Shown here piece after piece: positions 23,909 through 33,292 of a stretch of DNA of 64,000 nucleotides; positions within the stretch are counted from its first letter, which is position 1, and the number at the start of each line of letters is the position of its first letter. Location: positions 5,084,001 through 5,148,000 of the forward strand of contig NZ_CP006704.1 of NCBI RefSeq assembly GCF_000739375.1. The letters run 5' to 3'. The DNA is from Comamonas testosteroni TK102 (GTDB lineage: Bacteria; Pseudomonadota; Gammaproteobacteria; Burkholderiales; Burkholderiaceae_C). Under the pieces are notes generated by a model. The model made no database searches, had not been told where the DNA came from, and saw only the letters and a list, made by a program, of their open reading frames with translations. A program made the translations under genes and the position numbers.

Positions 23909-25276
23909 CTAGGCCTGAGGCCACAGGACCCGGACACGCAGGCCGCCCAGTTGCGGTGACTCGTCAAGCAAAAGCTCAGCACTACTGCTTTTTGCAATGC
24001 TCTGCACAATTGCCAGCCCCAGTCCACTGCCGCCGGCCATCCCACCAGCACCCTGACCACGCACAAAGCGCTGCAGAACGCGCTCGCGCTCGGCCGCGGC
24101 GATGCCCGCGCCCGAATCCTCCACCACCAGCGCCCGCCCTTGCTCGTCCTGCAGCCAGCCCACGTCGACACGCCCGCCTGCAGGCACGTACTTGATCGCG
24201 TTGTCCAGCAGATTGCGCAGCAGTACTGCCAGCGCCTCAGCGTCTGCAGGCACGCTGAATGAGGACTGCTGCTGCGGCTCCTCACTCAAACCCATGTCCA
24301 GCCCTTTGGCCTGGGCTGCCGGTGCGGCATCCACCAGAGCCTGTTCAACCAGCAAGCGCAAGTCAGCCAGCGGCGCGCCTTCGGCCTGCGGCTTGGCCTC
24401 CTGCCTGGCCAATGCCAGCAATTGCTCCACCAGGCGCCTGGCGCGCTCGATGCCTTCCGCGAGGCGAGCCTGTGCCGCCTCGCGCTCGACGCTGTCCGTA
24501 GCTTTGCGCAGCAGCTGCAATTGCAGCTGCAAGGCGGCCAGCGGAGAGCGCAACTCATGTGCTGCGTCTGCCACGAAATTCTGCTGAGTCTCAAAAGCCT
24601 CGCGAACGCGCTGCAGCAAGCTGTTGAACTCCTGCACCAAAGGGCGCATTTCATCCGGCAAATCATGCTCCGCAACCGGCGCCAGATCCTGGGGCTGACG
24701 CAGGGCCAACTCCCTGCGCACCCGCTGCACGGGCGTCAGCGAACGCCGAATCACCCACCATACGGCCAGAGCCAGCAGCGGCAGCAGCAACACCACAGGC
24801 AGCAGGCTGCGCCAGGCCGCAGCGCGCGCCAGAAGTTGACGCACGCGCATGTCCTGGGCAACCTGAATCACCTGAGAGCGTGTCTGCAGCGAGAACACAC
24901 GATAGGTGGTGCCACGCGCCGGCACATCGGCAAAGCCCAGCACGGCCATCTGGGGCAGAGCCTCGCCCAGGGCCGACTCGAAGATTCTCAGGCCCTCATT
25001 GGTCCAGACCTGCACGATGAATTCGTTGTTCTCATCTTCGGGCGGTGCCCCCTGCGCCCGGCCTTTGACATCGACTGGCAGACCCGCTCGCAGCGCAAAC
25101 GCCGTCTGCTGCATCTGGTAATCGAACAAGGTATCGGTCTGCTCCAGTGCATTGCGATATGCAAATGCCCCCTGCAGAACAGCCACCAGCAAAATCGCCA
25201 TGCCGATGAACAGCAACAGGCGTCCGCCCAGCGAACCAGGCAGCCTCGGCCGCTTCAATGCATGGTTTTTGCTCAT
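23909..25276 (-). CDS. Sensor histidine kinase (QseC/TctE-like)
   Basis: 455 residues. A first membrane helix (LLLFIGMAILLVAVLQGAFA, about 20-40), a periplasmic sensor of about 115 residues, a second helix (VVLLLPLLALAVWWVI, about 160-177) and a HAMP-like linker. The HisKA box reads FVADAAHELRSPLAALQ with the phosphoacceptor His. The ATPase domain shows LLRNLLDNAIKYVP (N box), VVEDSGAGIA (G1) and GGSGLGLAIVQSIA (G2). Its start overlaps the stop of the response regulator gene by 4 bp, so they are coupled. Signal unknown; the family includes sensors of divalent metals, organic acids or envelope conditions. Confidence 0.95.
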   Translation of the reverse strand: MSKNHALKRPRLPGSLGGRLLLFIGMAILLVAVLQGAFAYRNALEQTDTLFDYQMQQTAFALRAGLPVDVKGRAQGAPPEDENNEFIVQVWTNEGLRIFESALGEALPQMAVLGFADVPARGTTYRVFSLQTRSQVIQVAQDMRVRQLLARAAAWRSLLPVVLLLPLLALAVWWVIRRSLTPVQRVRRELALRQPQDLAPVAEHDLPDEMRPLVQEFNSLLQRVREAFETQQNFVADAAHELRSPLAALQLQLQLLRKATDSVEREAAQARLAEGIERARRLVEQLLALARQEAKPQAEGAPLADLRLLVEQALVDAAPAAQAKGLDMGLSEEPQQQSSFSVPADAEALAVLLRNLLDNAIKYVPAGGRVDVGWLQDEQGRALVVEDSGAGIAAAERERVLQRFVRGQGAGGMAGGSGLGLAIVQSIAKSSSAELLLDESPQLGGLRVRVLWPQA

Positions 25277-25932
25277 GGTCTGGGCACCATATATCCAAGA
25301 CCGCGCACATTGAGCACCGCTGCGGCGCCGAGCTTTTTACGCAGCCCGTGGATATAGACCTCCACGGCATTGCTGCTGACCTCATCGCCCCAACCGTAAA
25401 GCTTGTCTTCGAGCTGCTGGCGCGACAGCGTGGCCCCGGGCCTTGCCAGCAATGCCTGCAGCACCGCCCATTCACGGCCTGACAGGGTGACCGGCTGACC
25501 ATTCACGCTGGCTTCGCGGGTATTGGGGTTCAGCATGATGCCGCCATGCTCGTACACAGCCTCCAGATGCCCGGCCGCGCGGCGTGCCAGTGCACGAATG
25601 CGGGCCAGCAGCTCATCCATGTCATAGGGTTTGATGACATAGTCATCGGCCCCTGCGTCCAGGCCGGCAATGCGATCACGCACCCCATCACGCGCCGTGG
25701 CGACCAGCACGGGCGTTGCGTCCTTGCGCGCGCGCAGCTGACGCAGCACCTGCAGGCCGTCCCTTTCCGGCAGCCCCAGATCGAGCAGAACCAGATCGTA
25801 CTGATGTCCGCGCAAGGCCGTATCGGCCCGGGCTCCGTCCTGAACCCAGTCCACCACATAGCCTTCGCCACGCAGCAGTGCCTGCACGGCCTGGCCGATC
25901 ATGGTGTCATCTTCAACGAGCAGTAAACGCAT
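25273..25932 (-). CDS. OmpR-family response regulator (QseB-like)
   Basis: 219 residues. The receiver domain (1-115) starts MRLLLVEDDTMIG with the acidic pair, has the phosphoacceptor Asp51 in YDLVLLDLGLPERDG and the switch Lys in DDYVIKPYDM. The C-terminal winged helix (about 125-219) shows LSGREWAVLQALLARPGATL and SNAVEVYIHGLRKKLGA. It is the first gene of the pair and overlaps the kinase start. Targets unknown. Confidence 0.95.
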   Translation of the reverse strand: MRLLLVEDDTMIGQAVQALLRGEGYVVDWVQDGARADTALRGHQYDLVLLDLGLPERDGLQVLRQLRARKDATPVLVATARDGVRDRIAGLDAGADDYVIKPYDMDELLARIRALARRAAGHLEAVYEHGGIMLNPNTREASVNGQPVTLSGREWAVLQALLARPGATLSRQQLEDKLYGWGDEVSSNAVEVYIHGLRKKLGAAAVLNVRGLGYMVPRP

Positions 25933-26085
25933 GGCGCAAGGATAGCGCCGCTAAAGCGGGAATGCCCAGTACCAGAAACAAAGGGTGCATCGCAAGCCGC
26001 CTGCATGCCCGCAAGGCGAAAGGTGGCAAGCGATGCAGCCTCGCCCTGAGCGGGCAAGCCGCCGCCTCACATGAAGGGCTGCCGG

Positions 26086-26490
26086 TTACACCGCAGCTTC
26101 GATGCCCGGCATGGCCATGCGCGCCTTGGTCAACGCCATGCCCAGATTGGCAGTACGGCGGCAGACAAAGACGGCCACATAGTCGGGCACGGCCTTGCTG
26201 CGCAGAAAGACATGAATCAGGTTATCGCTGTTGATGATGATTTCCTGAAAGTAGTGATGGCCATCGTCGCTGATGCCGCGCGAACGCTTGAACAAGGTCT
26301 CGATCATCGAGACATTGGGGCCGTTGAACAGATCGGCCGTGGCGGCCGCCACCAGATCAATCACTTCGCGCGGGTGGGAATCCACGGTGCGAATCGATAG
26401 CAGCATGCCCGAGGCAGCATCCACATAACCAGCGGCCAGACATTCAGGCACCGAAGCCACGGCCTGCGTCAACACAGCATCCAAACTCAT
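26086..26490 (-). CDS. Roadblock/LC7-like protein
   Basis: A 134-residue soluble protein. It begins with a helix (LDAVLTQAVASVPECLAAGY), then VDAASGMLLSIRTVD, a long helix ending VAAATADLFNG, and a strand-rich C-terminal half (YFQEIIINSDNLIHVFLR, YVAVFVCRRTANLG). This order resembles roadblock/LC7 domains, small dimerising platforms that in bacteria accompany GTPases or ATPases. It lies 87 bp downstream of the ABC-phosphatase fusion gene on the same strand and may be its partner. The fold is inferred from pattern only. Confidence 0.65.
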   Translation of the reverse strand: MSLDAVLTQAVASVPECLAAGYVDAASGMLLSIRTVDSHPREVIDLVAAATADLFNGPNVSMIETLFKRSRGISDDGHHYFQEIIINSDNLIHVFLRSKAVPDYVAVFVCRRTANLGMALTKARMAMPGIEAAV

Positions 26491-26577
26491 TGGGTTCTCT
26501 CTTTCCTATTGCTTATCTTTGGCGTCATGCACCCTTACCCAGTCGGCAAGGAACATGTCAAAGCGGTCTTGAAAACA

Positions 26578-28200
26578 TCACGCCATCTTCTGCAGCAATG
26601 CGTTTTCGAATTCATATAGCAGCGCCTCCTGTGTCTCGGACTGCACGTACTGCGCGTCAATCAATCGCACACGACGCAAAGCCTCTTCGGCAGTCAGGCC
26701 CTCGCGCACCAGCCAGGCCGCCAGCACGGTGCCGGTGCGACCCAATCCGGCAAGACAGTGCACGGCCAGCACCTCGCCACGACGCAGGGCGGCAGACATG
26801 CGCGCCAGCAGCATCTGCATCTGTGCCACCGTGGGAGGCTCGTGGTCATAGACAGGCAGGTGAAAGTTCCTGAGCCCGTTGCGGGCCAGCGCCTCCTGCG
26901 GGAAATCCCTCTCCGTCAGCGTGATCAGCATGGTGACGCCGCAGCGACCCAAGGCCTTGAGATCGGCGTCCATGTCGTGCACCACGCCCGGCCAGGGCGT
27001 ACCTGCCAGCCGCCCTGGCACCAGCCAGGAAAATCCGCTCGGGCCACGGCTGGCTGGCACGGCATTTTCAGCGGCCAGCAATGGCTGCATTTCCATCAGC
27101 ACGGCCGCATTGACGGGGCGAGGCTGATAACGGTCTCTAGCGGTCGTGCCAGATGCCGCTAGCCCTGCGGCCGCAACCGGCCTGGGCGCCGCAGGCTCCG
27201 ATGCCGATACAGGCTTTGCCGCAGGCAGCACGGGTTCCACGACCTCGCTCACGGCTGAAGACGATATGCGCAGGTCGGAAAATTCAGCAATGGCCACCAG
27301 GGCTGCAGCAGGCAAGGGAGGCGGCGGCAGCACATCGTCGGCCAGTTCATGCACAGGCGTTCCCGGCATGGGGACGGCGCAGCTGCCGCTGCGCACAAAC
27401 TGCTGACCGGCAGCGCTGAGCGGATGCTGAATGAACTGCGCCATTGCCGCAGCTTCCTGGATACGCCCACCGGCGAGCAACAGCATCTGCTGCGCAGCAG
27501 CCTGGGCATGCTGCTGCTGGTGCGTGACCAGCAGCACACTGCGGTGCTGACCGATCTGCTTGATCACGTCCAGCAGCAAAAATGCCTCATAACCCTCCAG
27601 CTCGGCCGTGGGCTCATCGATCATCAACACTGCCGGCCTGGCCCAGGCCTCGCGCAAAATGGCCACGGCACGCTGCTGCACCGCACTCAACAGCATGGTG
27701 GGCTTGTCCAGCACCTGGGCCAGCTCGGCCAGGCCATAGTGCTGCAGTTGCTCGCTCACCCAATGGCGCCATTGCAGTGGTGCACGTGGCTCGCTCTGGC
27801 GCGCCTTCTCGATCAGCGCATCCAGGGTGTTGGCGCGCATCAGCCTGGCATGCTGCTGCACCAGGCGAGGCAAGACCTGCTCGCCATCGGCGCTCAAAGG
27901 CATGTGCAATGGCTGATCGGCATAGACCACCTGCCCCCAGCTGCGAAAGCGCGGATTGCTCGCATTCAGTCCAGCCAGCGTGCGCAGCAGCGTGGACTTG
28001 CCCGTGCCCGCAGGACCCAGCAAAGCAGTTACGCCTGATTGCGGCAGCGTGAAATCCACTTCGGCCAGAACCACTCGTGGACCGAATGAAGCGCCCAGGC
28101 CTTGCACTTGCAGACTGTGTTGCTGATCCAAGAATGTCCCCTTCGCAGCGCCTGCTTCGAGGGCCGTCACGATTTGTTTGCGGCCACACCGAATCGCCAC
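26578..28200 (-). CDS. ABC-type ATPase fused to a dual-specificity phosphatase
   Basis: 540 residues. Residues about 28-260 form one ABC nucleotide-binding domain: Walker A in LLGPAGTGKSTLLRTLAGL (near 58-76), a degenerate signature LSAVQQRAVAIL (near 170, replacing LSGGQ), and Walker B in AVLMIDEPTAELEG (near 193). An Ala/Pro-rich linker (about 280-385) leads to a dual-specificity phosphatase (about 395-530) whose active site VLAVHCLAGLGRTGTV carries the HCx5R loop; FSWLVPGRLAGTPWPG and LTERDFP precede it. No membrane part, so the ATPase is not an obvious exporter. The start at 28200 is plausible; later starts are possible. No known system with this fusion comes to mind. Confidence 0.85.
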   Translation of the reverse strand: MAIRCGRKQIVTALEAGAAKGTFLDQQHSLQVQGLGASFGPRVVLAEVDFTLPQSGVTALLGPAGTGKSTLLRTLAGLNASNPRFRSWGQVVYADQPLHMPLSADGEQVLPRLVQQHARLMRANTLDALIEKARQSEPRAPLQWRHWVSEQLQHYGLAELAQVLDKPTMLLSAVQQRAVAILREAWARPAVLMIDEPTAELEGYEAFLLLDVIKQIGQHRSVLLVTHQQQHAQAAAQQMLLLAGGRIQEAAAMAQFIQHPLSAAGQQFVRSGSCAVPMPGTPVHELADDVLPPPPLPAAALVAIAEFSDLRISSSAVSEVVEPVLPAAKPVSASEPAAPRPVAAAGLAASGTTARDRYQPRPVNAAVLMEMQPLLAAENAVPASRGPSGFSWLVPGRLAGTPWPGVVHDMDADLKALGRCGVTMLITLTERDFPQEALARNGLRNFHLPVYDHEPPTVAQMQMLLARMSAALRRGEVLAVHCLAGLGRTGTVLAAWLVREGLTAEEALRRVRLIDAQYVQSETQEALLYEFENALLQKMA

Positions 28201-28363
28201 CGCATGGCGCCAGAAACGGCGAATGAATGTTTGGCCGGCAGTCTATGGCATTACATCCTCAGCAACTCGTTACCTCTGGAAACATGACAACAACATGGGG
28301 AAATCCACTTTAAAATCATTTATTTAGATGTTTTTTGTTTTAAATCAATAAAAAGCGGATAAA

Positions 28364-28396
28364 GAAAAACCGCAACCGGAGCGGTTGCGGTTTTCT
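28364..28396 (-). terminator. Terminator of the degP-like gene, probably bidirectional
   Basis: AAAACCGCAACC (28366-28377), loop GGAGC, GGTTGCGGTTTT (28383-28394). A perfect 12-bp stem with A-runs and T-runs on both sides, 19 bp after the protease stop codon. Confidence 0.93.
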
Positions 28397-28414
28397 GCGT
28401 AGTCAAGGTGCCAT

Positions 28415-29950
28415 TCAACCCAGTCGCACCGGCACAAAGATCTTGTTGCCATCGCGCCAGATCAGCACGGCCACGGTCTTGTCCGCCTTGGCGACTGCGG
28501 CCCGCACCTCGTCGACATTCCCGGCAGGCGCGCCGTTGATGGACAACAGCACATCGCCCTGGCTGATGCCTGCGGCAGCAGCCGGACCGCTGGCCTGGGC
28601 CACCAGCAGACCGGAATCTACGCCGATCTGCTGCTTCTCCTCGGGCTGCAGGGGGCGCAGCGCCAGACCCAGCTTGCCCTTGTCACCATCGGGTGAAGAC
28701 TTGGCCACCTTCACCGCCTTGTCACTGGCATCGCCCAGAGTTGCGCTCAGGGTCTTGGATTCACCCTTGCGCCAGACTTCCAGTGTCACTTTCTGCCCGG
28801 GCAGGGCCTGGCCGATGAAGGCTGGCAGATCGCCGGAGCCGACCACAGGCTTGCCATCCACCTTGCGCACCACATCACCAGGCTCCAGACCGGCCTTGGC
28901 GGCGGGGCCGTTCTTCTCGACACTGGCCACCAATGCACCTTCCGGCTTGTCCAGCTTGAAGGAGTCGGCAAAGGCCTGGTTGACCTCCTGCACGCTCACG
29001 CCCAGCTTGGCATGCTGTGCCTTGCCTGTTGTCTGAATCTGCTGTTGCACACGGGTTGCCAGTTCGATGGGAATCGCAAACGAAACCCCCTGATAGCCGC
29101 CCGAGCGGGTGTAGATCTGGCTGTTGATGCCCACGACCTCGCCCTGGGCATTGAACAGCGGTCCACCGGAGTTGCCGGGGTTGATTGCCACGTCCGTCTG
29201 CAGAAAAGGCACAAAGGAGTCATCAGGCAGAGAACGCCCCTTGGCACTCACCACACCGGCCGTCACGCTGTTTTCAAATCCGAAGGGCGAGCCTATCGCC
29301 AGCACCCAGTCCCCCACACGCAGCTGGCTGGTCTGGCCCAGCTTGACCGTAGGCAGACCGCTGGCGTCAATCTTGAGTACCGCCACATCGGTCTTGGGAT
29401 CGGCTCCCAGCACCTTGGCCCTGAACTCGCGACGGTCGTTGAGCTTGACCGTCACTTCCTTGGCTCCGCGCACCACATGGGCATTGGTCAGAATCACGCC
29501 ATCGCTGGAAACGATAAAGCCCGAGCCCTGTCCGCGCATGGGTGTATCGGGCTGCTGCGCACGCGGCCCCATGCCTTGACCACCGGGCATGCCTGGAATG
29601 CCGAACTGGCGGAAGAATTCAAAGAAGGGATCGTCAGGGCTGATGCCTGGGCCCTGTGGCTGACGTTCGCTGGCTTGGTCGCCTTCATCGTCGCTCATGG
29701 CACGAGAGGAACCCACCACGCTGATATTGACCACGGCCGCGCCATTACGCGCCGTGATATCCGCAAAATTGGGAGCATTCACCGCAGGCAGGTTAGGCGC
29801 TGCGGGCTGCACAGCCACTGCAGACTCGGTGGCCTGGGCTGCGCTGCGGGTTCCCACCAGACCGGCACCGGTGGCGCCCAGTGCGCCAATCGCACCAGCA
29901 GCCACCAGGGCCATCACCAGTCGGCGAGGCGTGGACAGAATTGTGTTCAT
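28415..29950 (-). CDS. DegP/MucD-type periplasmic serine protease
   Basis: ATG at 29950 with AAAGGA six bases upstream is preferred over the in-frame ATG two codons earlier and the longer frame; 511 residues. A signal peptide or anchor occupies 1-40. The trypsin-like domain shows the triad: His in VILTNAHVV (about 157), Asp in KTDVAVLKID (about 187) and Ser in INPGNSGGPLFN (about 260). Two PDZ domains follow (about 300-390 and 420-505). It degrades or holds misfolded envelope proteins. The Gly/Met/Gln-rich stretch before the His (GIPGMPGGQGMG) is the usual flexible loop. Its own terminator follows. Confidence 0.95.
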   Translation of the reverse strand: MNTILSTPRRLVMALVAAGAIGALGATGAGLVGTRSAAQATESAVAVQPAAPNLPAVNAPNFADITARNGAAVVNISVVGSSRAMSDDEGDQASERQPQGPGISPDDPFFEFFRQFGIPGMPGGQGMGPRAQQPDTPMRGQGSGFIVSSDGVILTNAHVVRGAKEVTVKLNDRREFRAKVLGADPKTDVAVLKIDASGLPTVKLGQTSQLRVGDWVLAIGSPFGFENSVTAGVVSAKGRSLPDDSFVPFLQTDVAINPGNSGGPLFNAQGEVVGINSQIYTRSGGYQGVSFAIPIELATRVQQQIQTTGKAQHAKLGVSVQEVNQAFADSFKLDKPEGALVASVEKNGPAAKAGLEPGDVVRKVDGKPVVGSGDLPAFIGQALPGQKVTLEVWRKGESKTLSATLGDASDKAVKVAKSSPDGDKGKLGLALRPLQPEEKQQIGVDSGLLVAQASGPAAAAGISQGDVLLSINGAPAGNVDEVRAAVAKADKTVAVLIWRDGNKIFVPVRLG

Positions 29951-30121
29951 GGTCATCCTTTCAAAGAAAAGCACCGGATCGGTGTCATTGAAGGGAAGTT
30001 TGACCATCCACACTTAGGCGAGACTTAGGCGCTCTCGGTTTTCAGCAAGGCTCCTGAATCGGCATCCACCGCCGCTTGCCGCCCCGTGACCCAGGCCTCT
30101 TGCGCCTGAGACTCGCCTCAC

Positions 30122-30502
30122 TCAGATCAGCTCCAGCACCAGCTCCGGCGGACGGCAAAGTCTGGCGCCCTTGGGCGTGACCACGATGGGGCGATTGAGC
30201 AGCACCGGATGCGCAGCCACGGCCTGAATCAGCTGCACATCGCCGACAGCGGCGCTGTCCAGACCCAGCTCCTTGAACTGGGCCTCCTTGCTGCGCAGCA
30301 AATCGCGCACAGGCACGCCCAGATGCGCCACCAGCTCGGCCAGCTCTGGCGCAGTCAGTGGTGTGGCGAGGTAATCCACGATATTGGGTTCGATGCCACG
30401 CTCGCGCAGCAATGCCAGTGCGCCACGCGAATTGCTGCAGCGGTTGTTGTGGAAGATGGTGACATCGGGACGATTCACGGGGGTGTCTGTACTTGTACTC
30501 AT
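30122..30502 (-). CDS. arsC: ArsC-family reductase (YfgD-like)
   Basis: 126 residues with the thioredoxin-like ArsC fold. The catalytic Cys lies in FHNNRCSNSRGALALL; the downstream basic residues of the family are present in DLLRSKEAQFKEL and LNRPIVVTPKGARLCRPPE. Members reduce arsenate with glutathione and glutaredoxin, though YfgD-type proteins can have other roles. No ars operon is nearby, so arsenate as the true substrate is not assured. Length fits the family (110-140). Confidence 0.88.
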   Translation of the reverse strand: MSTSTDTPVNRPDVTIFHNNRCSNSRGALALLRERGIEPNIVDYLATPLTAPELAELVAHLGVPVRDLLRSKEAQFKELGLDSAAVGDVQLIQAVAAHPVLLNRPIVVTPKGARLCRPPELVLELI

Positions 30503-30624
30503 GGCGGCAGTGTAGCGAGCCCGGCGTTGCCCGCAGTCGCTGCATAGCAGCTATGCCGGCAGCGCCAGAGCCAGGCTGTGCGCCATCTCATAGACTGTCT
30601 GCAAAACATCAAGAGGAGACATCA

Positions 30625-31635
30625 ATGACCGCTTTCACCGAGCACGAGCCCCTGGCGCTGACCCGTCGCCAGTGGAGCCAATGGGCTGCAGCAGCCGCAC
30701 TGGGAGGGCCGGCCGGGACAGCCCTGGCGCAAGATGCCAAATACCCCGCCAAGGCCATACGCCTGGTCATCCCGTTCACTCCCGGCGGCTCTGCCGACAT
30801 TCTTGGACGTGCCATCGGTCACGAGCTGACCCTGGCCTGGGGCCAGAGTGTGGTGCCGGAAAACGTTGCCGGCGCAGGCGGCAGCATTGGCGCCGACCGC
30901 GTGGCCAAGGCCGTTGCAGATGGCTACACCCTGCTCATGGGCCATGTGGGCACGCTGGCCGTCACACCCACGCTCTACCCCAAGCTGCCTTACGACCCGA
31001 TCAAGAGCTTTACGCCTCTGGCCTGGGTTGCGCGTGTGCCCAATGTGCTGGTCGTGCATCCTTCGCTGCCGGTCCATGATCTGGCATCGTTCATCAGCTA
31101 TGCCAAGGCCAATCCCGGAGCGGTGAACTTCAGCTCGGGCGGCAACGGCAGCGCCGCGCATATGACCATGGCCTATCTGAGTCTGCAAGCAGGGCTGAAG
31201 ATGCAGCATGTGCCCTACAAGGGCACGGCCCCCGCCGTCAATGATCTGGTGGCCGGTCAGGTGCAGGCCCTGTTCACCGGCATTCCCGCCGTGCTTGCGC
31301 AGATCCGCGCAGGCCAGATCAAGGCGATTGCCGTGTCGTCACCGCAGCGCATCCCTGCGCTGTCCAATGTGCCCACCGTGGCCGAAGCAGGCCTGCCCGG
31401 CTTCGAGGCCGACCAATGGTATGGCGTGGTCGGCCCGGCCAGCATGCCTGCCGATGTGGTCGCCAGGATCAATCAGCAGATCAACGCTTCGCTCAAAAGC
31501 CCTGCCATTCTGGAACGTCTGCAAAGTGAAGGCGCCCAGCCCATGCCCGGCACGCCCAAGGTCTTTGGCGATCTGATCGTCAAGGACCTTGCGCGCTGGC
31601 GCAAGGTCATCATCGACAGCAAGATGACGCTGTGA
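30625..31635 (+). CDS. Bug-family (TctC-like) receptor with a twin-arginine-like signal
   Basis: ATG at 30625 follows AAGAGGAGAC; 336 residues. The N-terminus has LTRRQWSQWAAAAALGG then a cleavage region TALAQ, a twin-arginine motif in a long n-region, so export by Tat is possible. The mature part has Bug motifs: IRLVIPFTPGGSADILGR, ADGYTLLMGHVGTLA, VNFSSGGNGSAAHM and VPYKGTAPAVNDL. It binds an unknown small carboxylate. It ends 18 bp from the convergent permease gene and is unrelated in direction to its neighbours. Confidence 0.92.
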   Translation: MTAFTEHEPLALTRRQWSQWAAAAALGGPAGTALAQDAKYPAKAIRLVIPFTPGGSADILGRAIGHELTLAWGQSVVPENVAGAGGSIGADRVAKAVADGYTLLMGHVGTLAVTPTLYPKLPYDPIKSFTPLAWVARVPNVLVVHPSLPVHDLASFISYAKANPGAVNFSSGGNGSAAHMTMAYLSLQAGLKMQHVPYKGTAPAVNDLVAGQVQALFTGIPAVLAQIRAGQIKAIAVSSPQRIPALSNVPTVAEAGLPGFEADQWYGVVGPASMPADVVARINQQINASLKSPAILERLQSEGAQPMPGTPKVFGDLIVKDLARWRKVIIDSKMTL

Positions 31636-31653
31636 GCGGGCAGCACTGAGGCG

Positions 31654-33006
31654 TCAGGCCGCAGCAGAAGTGGCGGTCACGGCAGCCGTCGCCGGCTCCA
31701 GCTCTTCCTCATGCGCATCGAGCTCGCGCCCCGGCAGCAGCAGATTCAGGCCTACGGCCACCAGCGCCCCCACGGTGATGCCTGAACCAAAGACCTCGCG
31801 TACAAAGGCTGGCATCTTGGAGAGCAGATCGGGCCGCACCGTCACGGCCAGACCACAGCCCAGCGAGACTGCAATGATCAGGCCGCTGCGACGCGTCTGC
31901 TCTGCGCTGCTGAGCATGCGGATGCCGGCCAGAATGATCATGGCGAACATCATCAGACCCGCGCCGCCAAGCACGGGCTGGGGAATCGTCACCACCAGCG
32001 CGCCAAGCACCGGGAACAGTCCGGCCAGCAGCAGCATCACGCCGGTCAGCATCACCACATGGCGGCTGGCCACGCCGGTGAGCGAAACCACGCCCACGTT
32101 CTGCGCGAAGGTGGAAACCGGCGGGCTCGACATCACGGCAGCAAAGGCCGAGCCCACGCCGTCACACAACATGCCGCTGGCCAGGCGCTTGCCGCGGATC
32201 GGCGTCTGCGTTGCCGCGCCCAATGCCATGAAAGTGCCGGTGGTCTCGACAATGGTCACGAGAAAGGCGATGGACATGGCAACGATGCCCGATACCGGAA
32301 AGCTCATACCGAAATGCAACGGCTGCGGAATCGCGAAGATCGGCGCCTCGCGCACCTGGGTGAAGTCGATCAGACCCAGGGCCAGGCACAGCAGATAACC
32401 GCAGGCAATCCCCAGCACCACGGCCGATGCAGAGATCACGCCCTTGCCCCATTGCACAAAGCCGATCACCAGCGCCAGCACAAAGCCCGCAATCGCCAGA
32501 TTGCCCACGGCGCCGTAGCTGCCGCTGCCCACGCCGCCTGCGGCCCAGTCCACGGCGACGGGCGTGAGCGACAGCCCGATCATGGTCACGACCACGCTGG
32601 TCACGGTATGCGGAAAGAAGCGACGGATCACCGGCATAAAAAAGCTGCCGATGATCATCACCAGCGAGCCCACCAGTGAGGAGCCCAGGATGCCGGGAAC
32701 GCCATGCTCCAGCCCCACGCTGATGCCCGCGCCGACAAAGGCAAAGCTTGTACCCATCACGCAAGGCAGGCGTATGCCGACAGGTCCCACGCCGCGGCAC
32801 TGGATGATGGTGACGACGCCCGAGCCCAGCAAAGCCGCATTGACCAGGGCCACAATCTGGTCGGCCGGCAGCTTGAGCGCACCGCCGAACACCAGCGGTA
32901 CGGCGATGATGCCGCCCAGCGCGGCGAGCAAGTGCTGCAGCGAAAGCAGCGTGGTGGTGATGAGGCTGGGCGGACGGTCTTCCACCCCGTAAAGCAGTTT
33001 TTCCAT
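31654..33006 (-). CDS. NCS2 nucleobase:cation symporter (xanthine/uric acid type)
   Basis: 450 residues with about 13 membrane helices. Family signs are LLAALGGIIAVPLVFGGALK near the start, the FVTIVETTGTFMALG-like stretch in helix 8 (here FLVTIVETTGTFMALG), QNVGVVSLTGVASR in helix 10 and an acidic C-terminal tail. NCS2 carriers take up xanthine, uric acid or uracil with protons. The 8-oxoguanine deaminase gene lies 286 bp upstream on the same strand with a LysR gene before it, which makes a purine the likely substrate. Start at ATG 33006 with GGAGACAAG upstream. Confidence 0.92.
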   Translation of the reverse strand: MEKLLYGVEDRPPSLITTTLLSLQHLLAALGGIIAVPLVFGGALKLPADQIVALVNAALLGSGVVTIIQCRGVGPVGIRLPCVMGTSFAFVGAGISVGLEHGVPGILGSSLVGSLVMIIGSFFMPVIRRFFPHTVTSVVVTMIGLSLTPVAVDWAAGGVGSGSYGAVGNLAIAGFVLALVIGFVQWGKGVISASAVVLGIACGYLLCLALGLIDFTQVREAPIFAIPQPLHFGMSFPVSGIVAMSIAFLVTIVETTGTFMALGAATQTPIRGKRLASGMLCDGVGSAFAAVMSSPPVSTFAQNVGVVSLTGVASRHVVMLTGVMLLLAGLFPVLGALVVTIPQPVLGGAGLMMFAMIILAGIRMLSSAEQTRRSGLIIAVSLGCGLAVTVRPDLLSKMPAFVREVFGSGITVGALVAVGLNLLLPGRELDAHEEELEPATAAVTATSAAA

Positions 33007-33292
33007 GGTCTTGTCTCCTGTTTTTTAGGTATGCAATCGCCGGGGAATAGGCTTCCCCGCGAAGGCCACAAGACTAAGCACGCAACCGGGAGCTCTCATA
33101 TGCCGTTGCCGATACAGCCCATGCGCGGCGCCGTATAGCTTGTCCGGAATCGAGAAAGAATTTCTGGCACTCCAAGTCACCTGACACCAGTCCCGAGCCC
33201 ACTTTTCTTCCAGTGCCACAAAGGCTTGGAATCTCTCTCACACCGATGTCCGGCCATCGCAATGGCCCCACGATGGCCGTCATCGGAAAGTC

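Noticed and set aside
26578..28200. An ordinary ABC transporter ATPase
   Set aside because: No permease or binding protein is adjacent, the signature motif is degenerate, and the C-terminus is a complete phosphatase domain.
30122..30502. An arsenic resistance operon
   Set aside because: The ArsC-like gene has no arsR, arsB or acr3 neighbour, so it is called only at family level.
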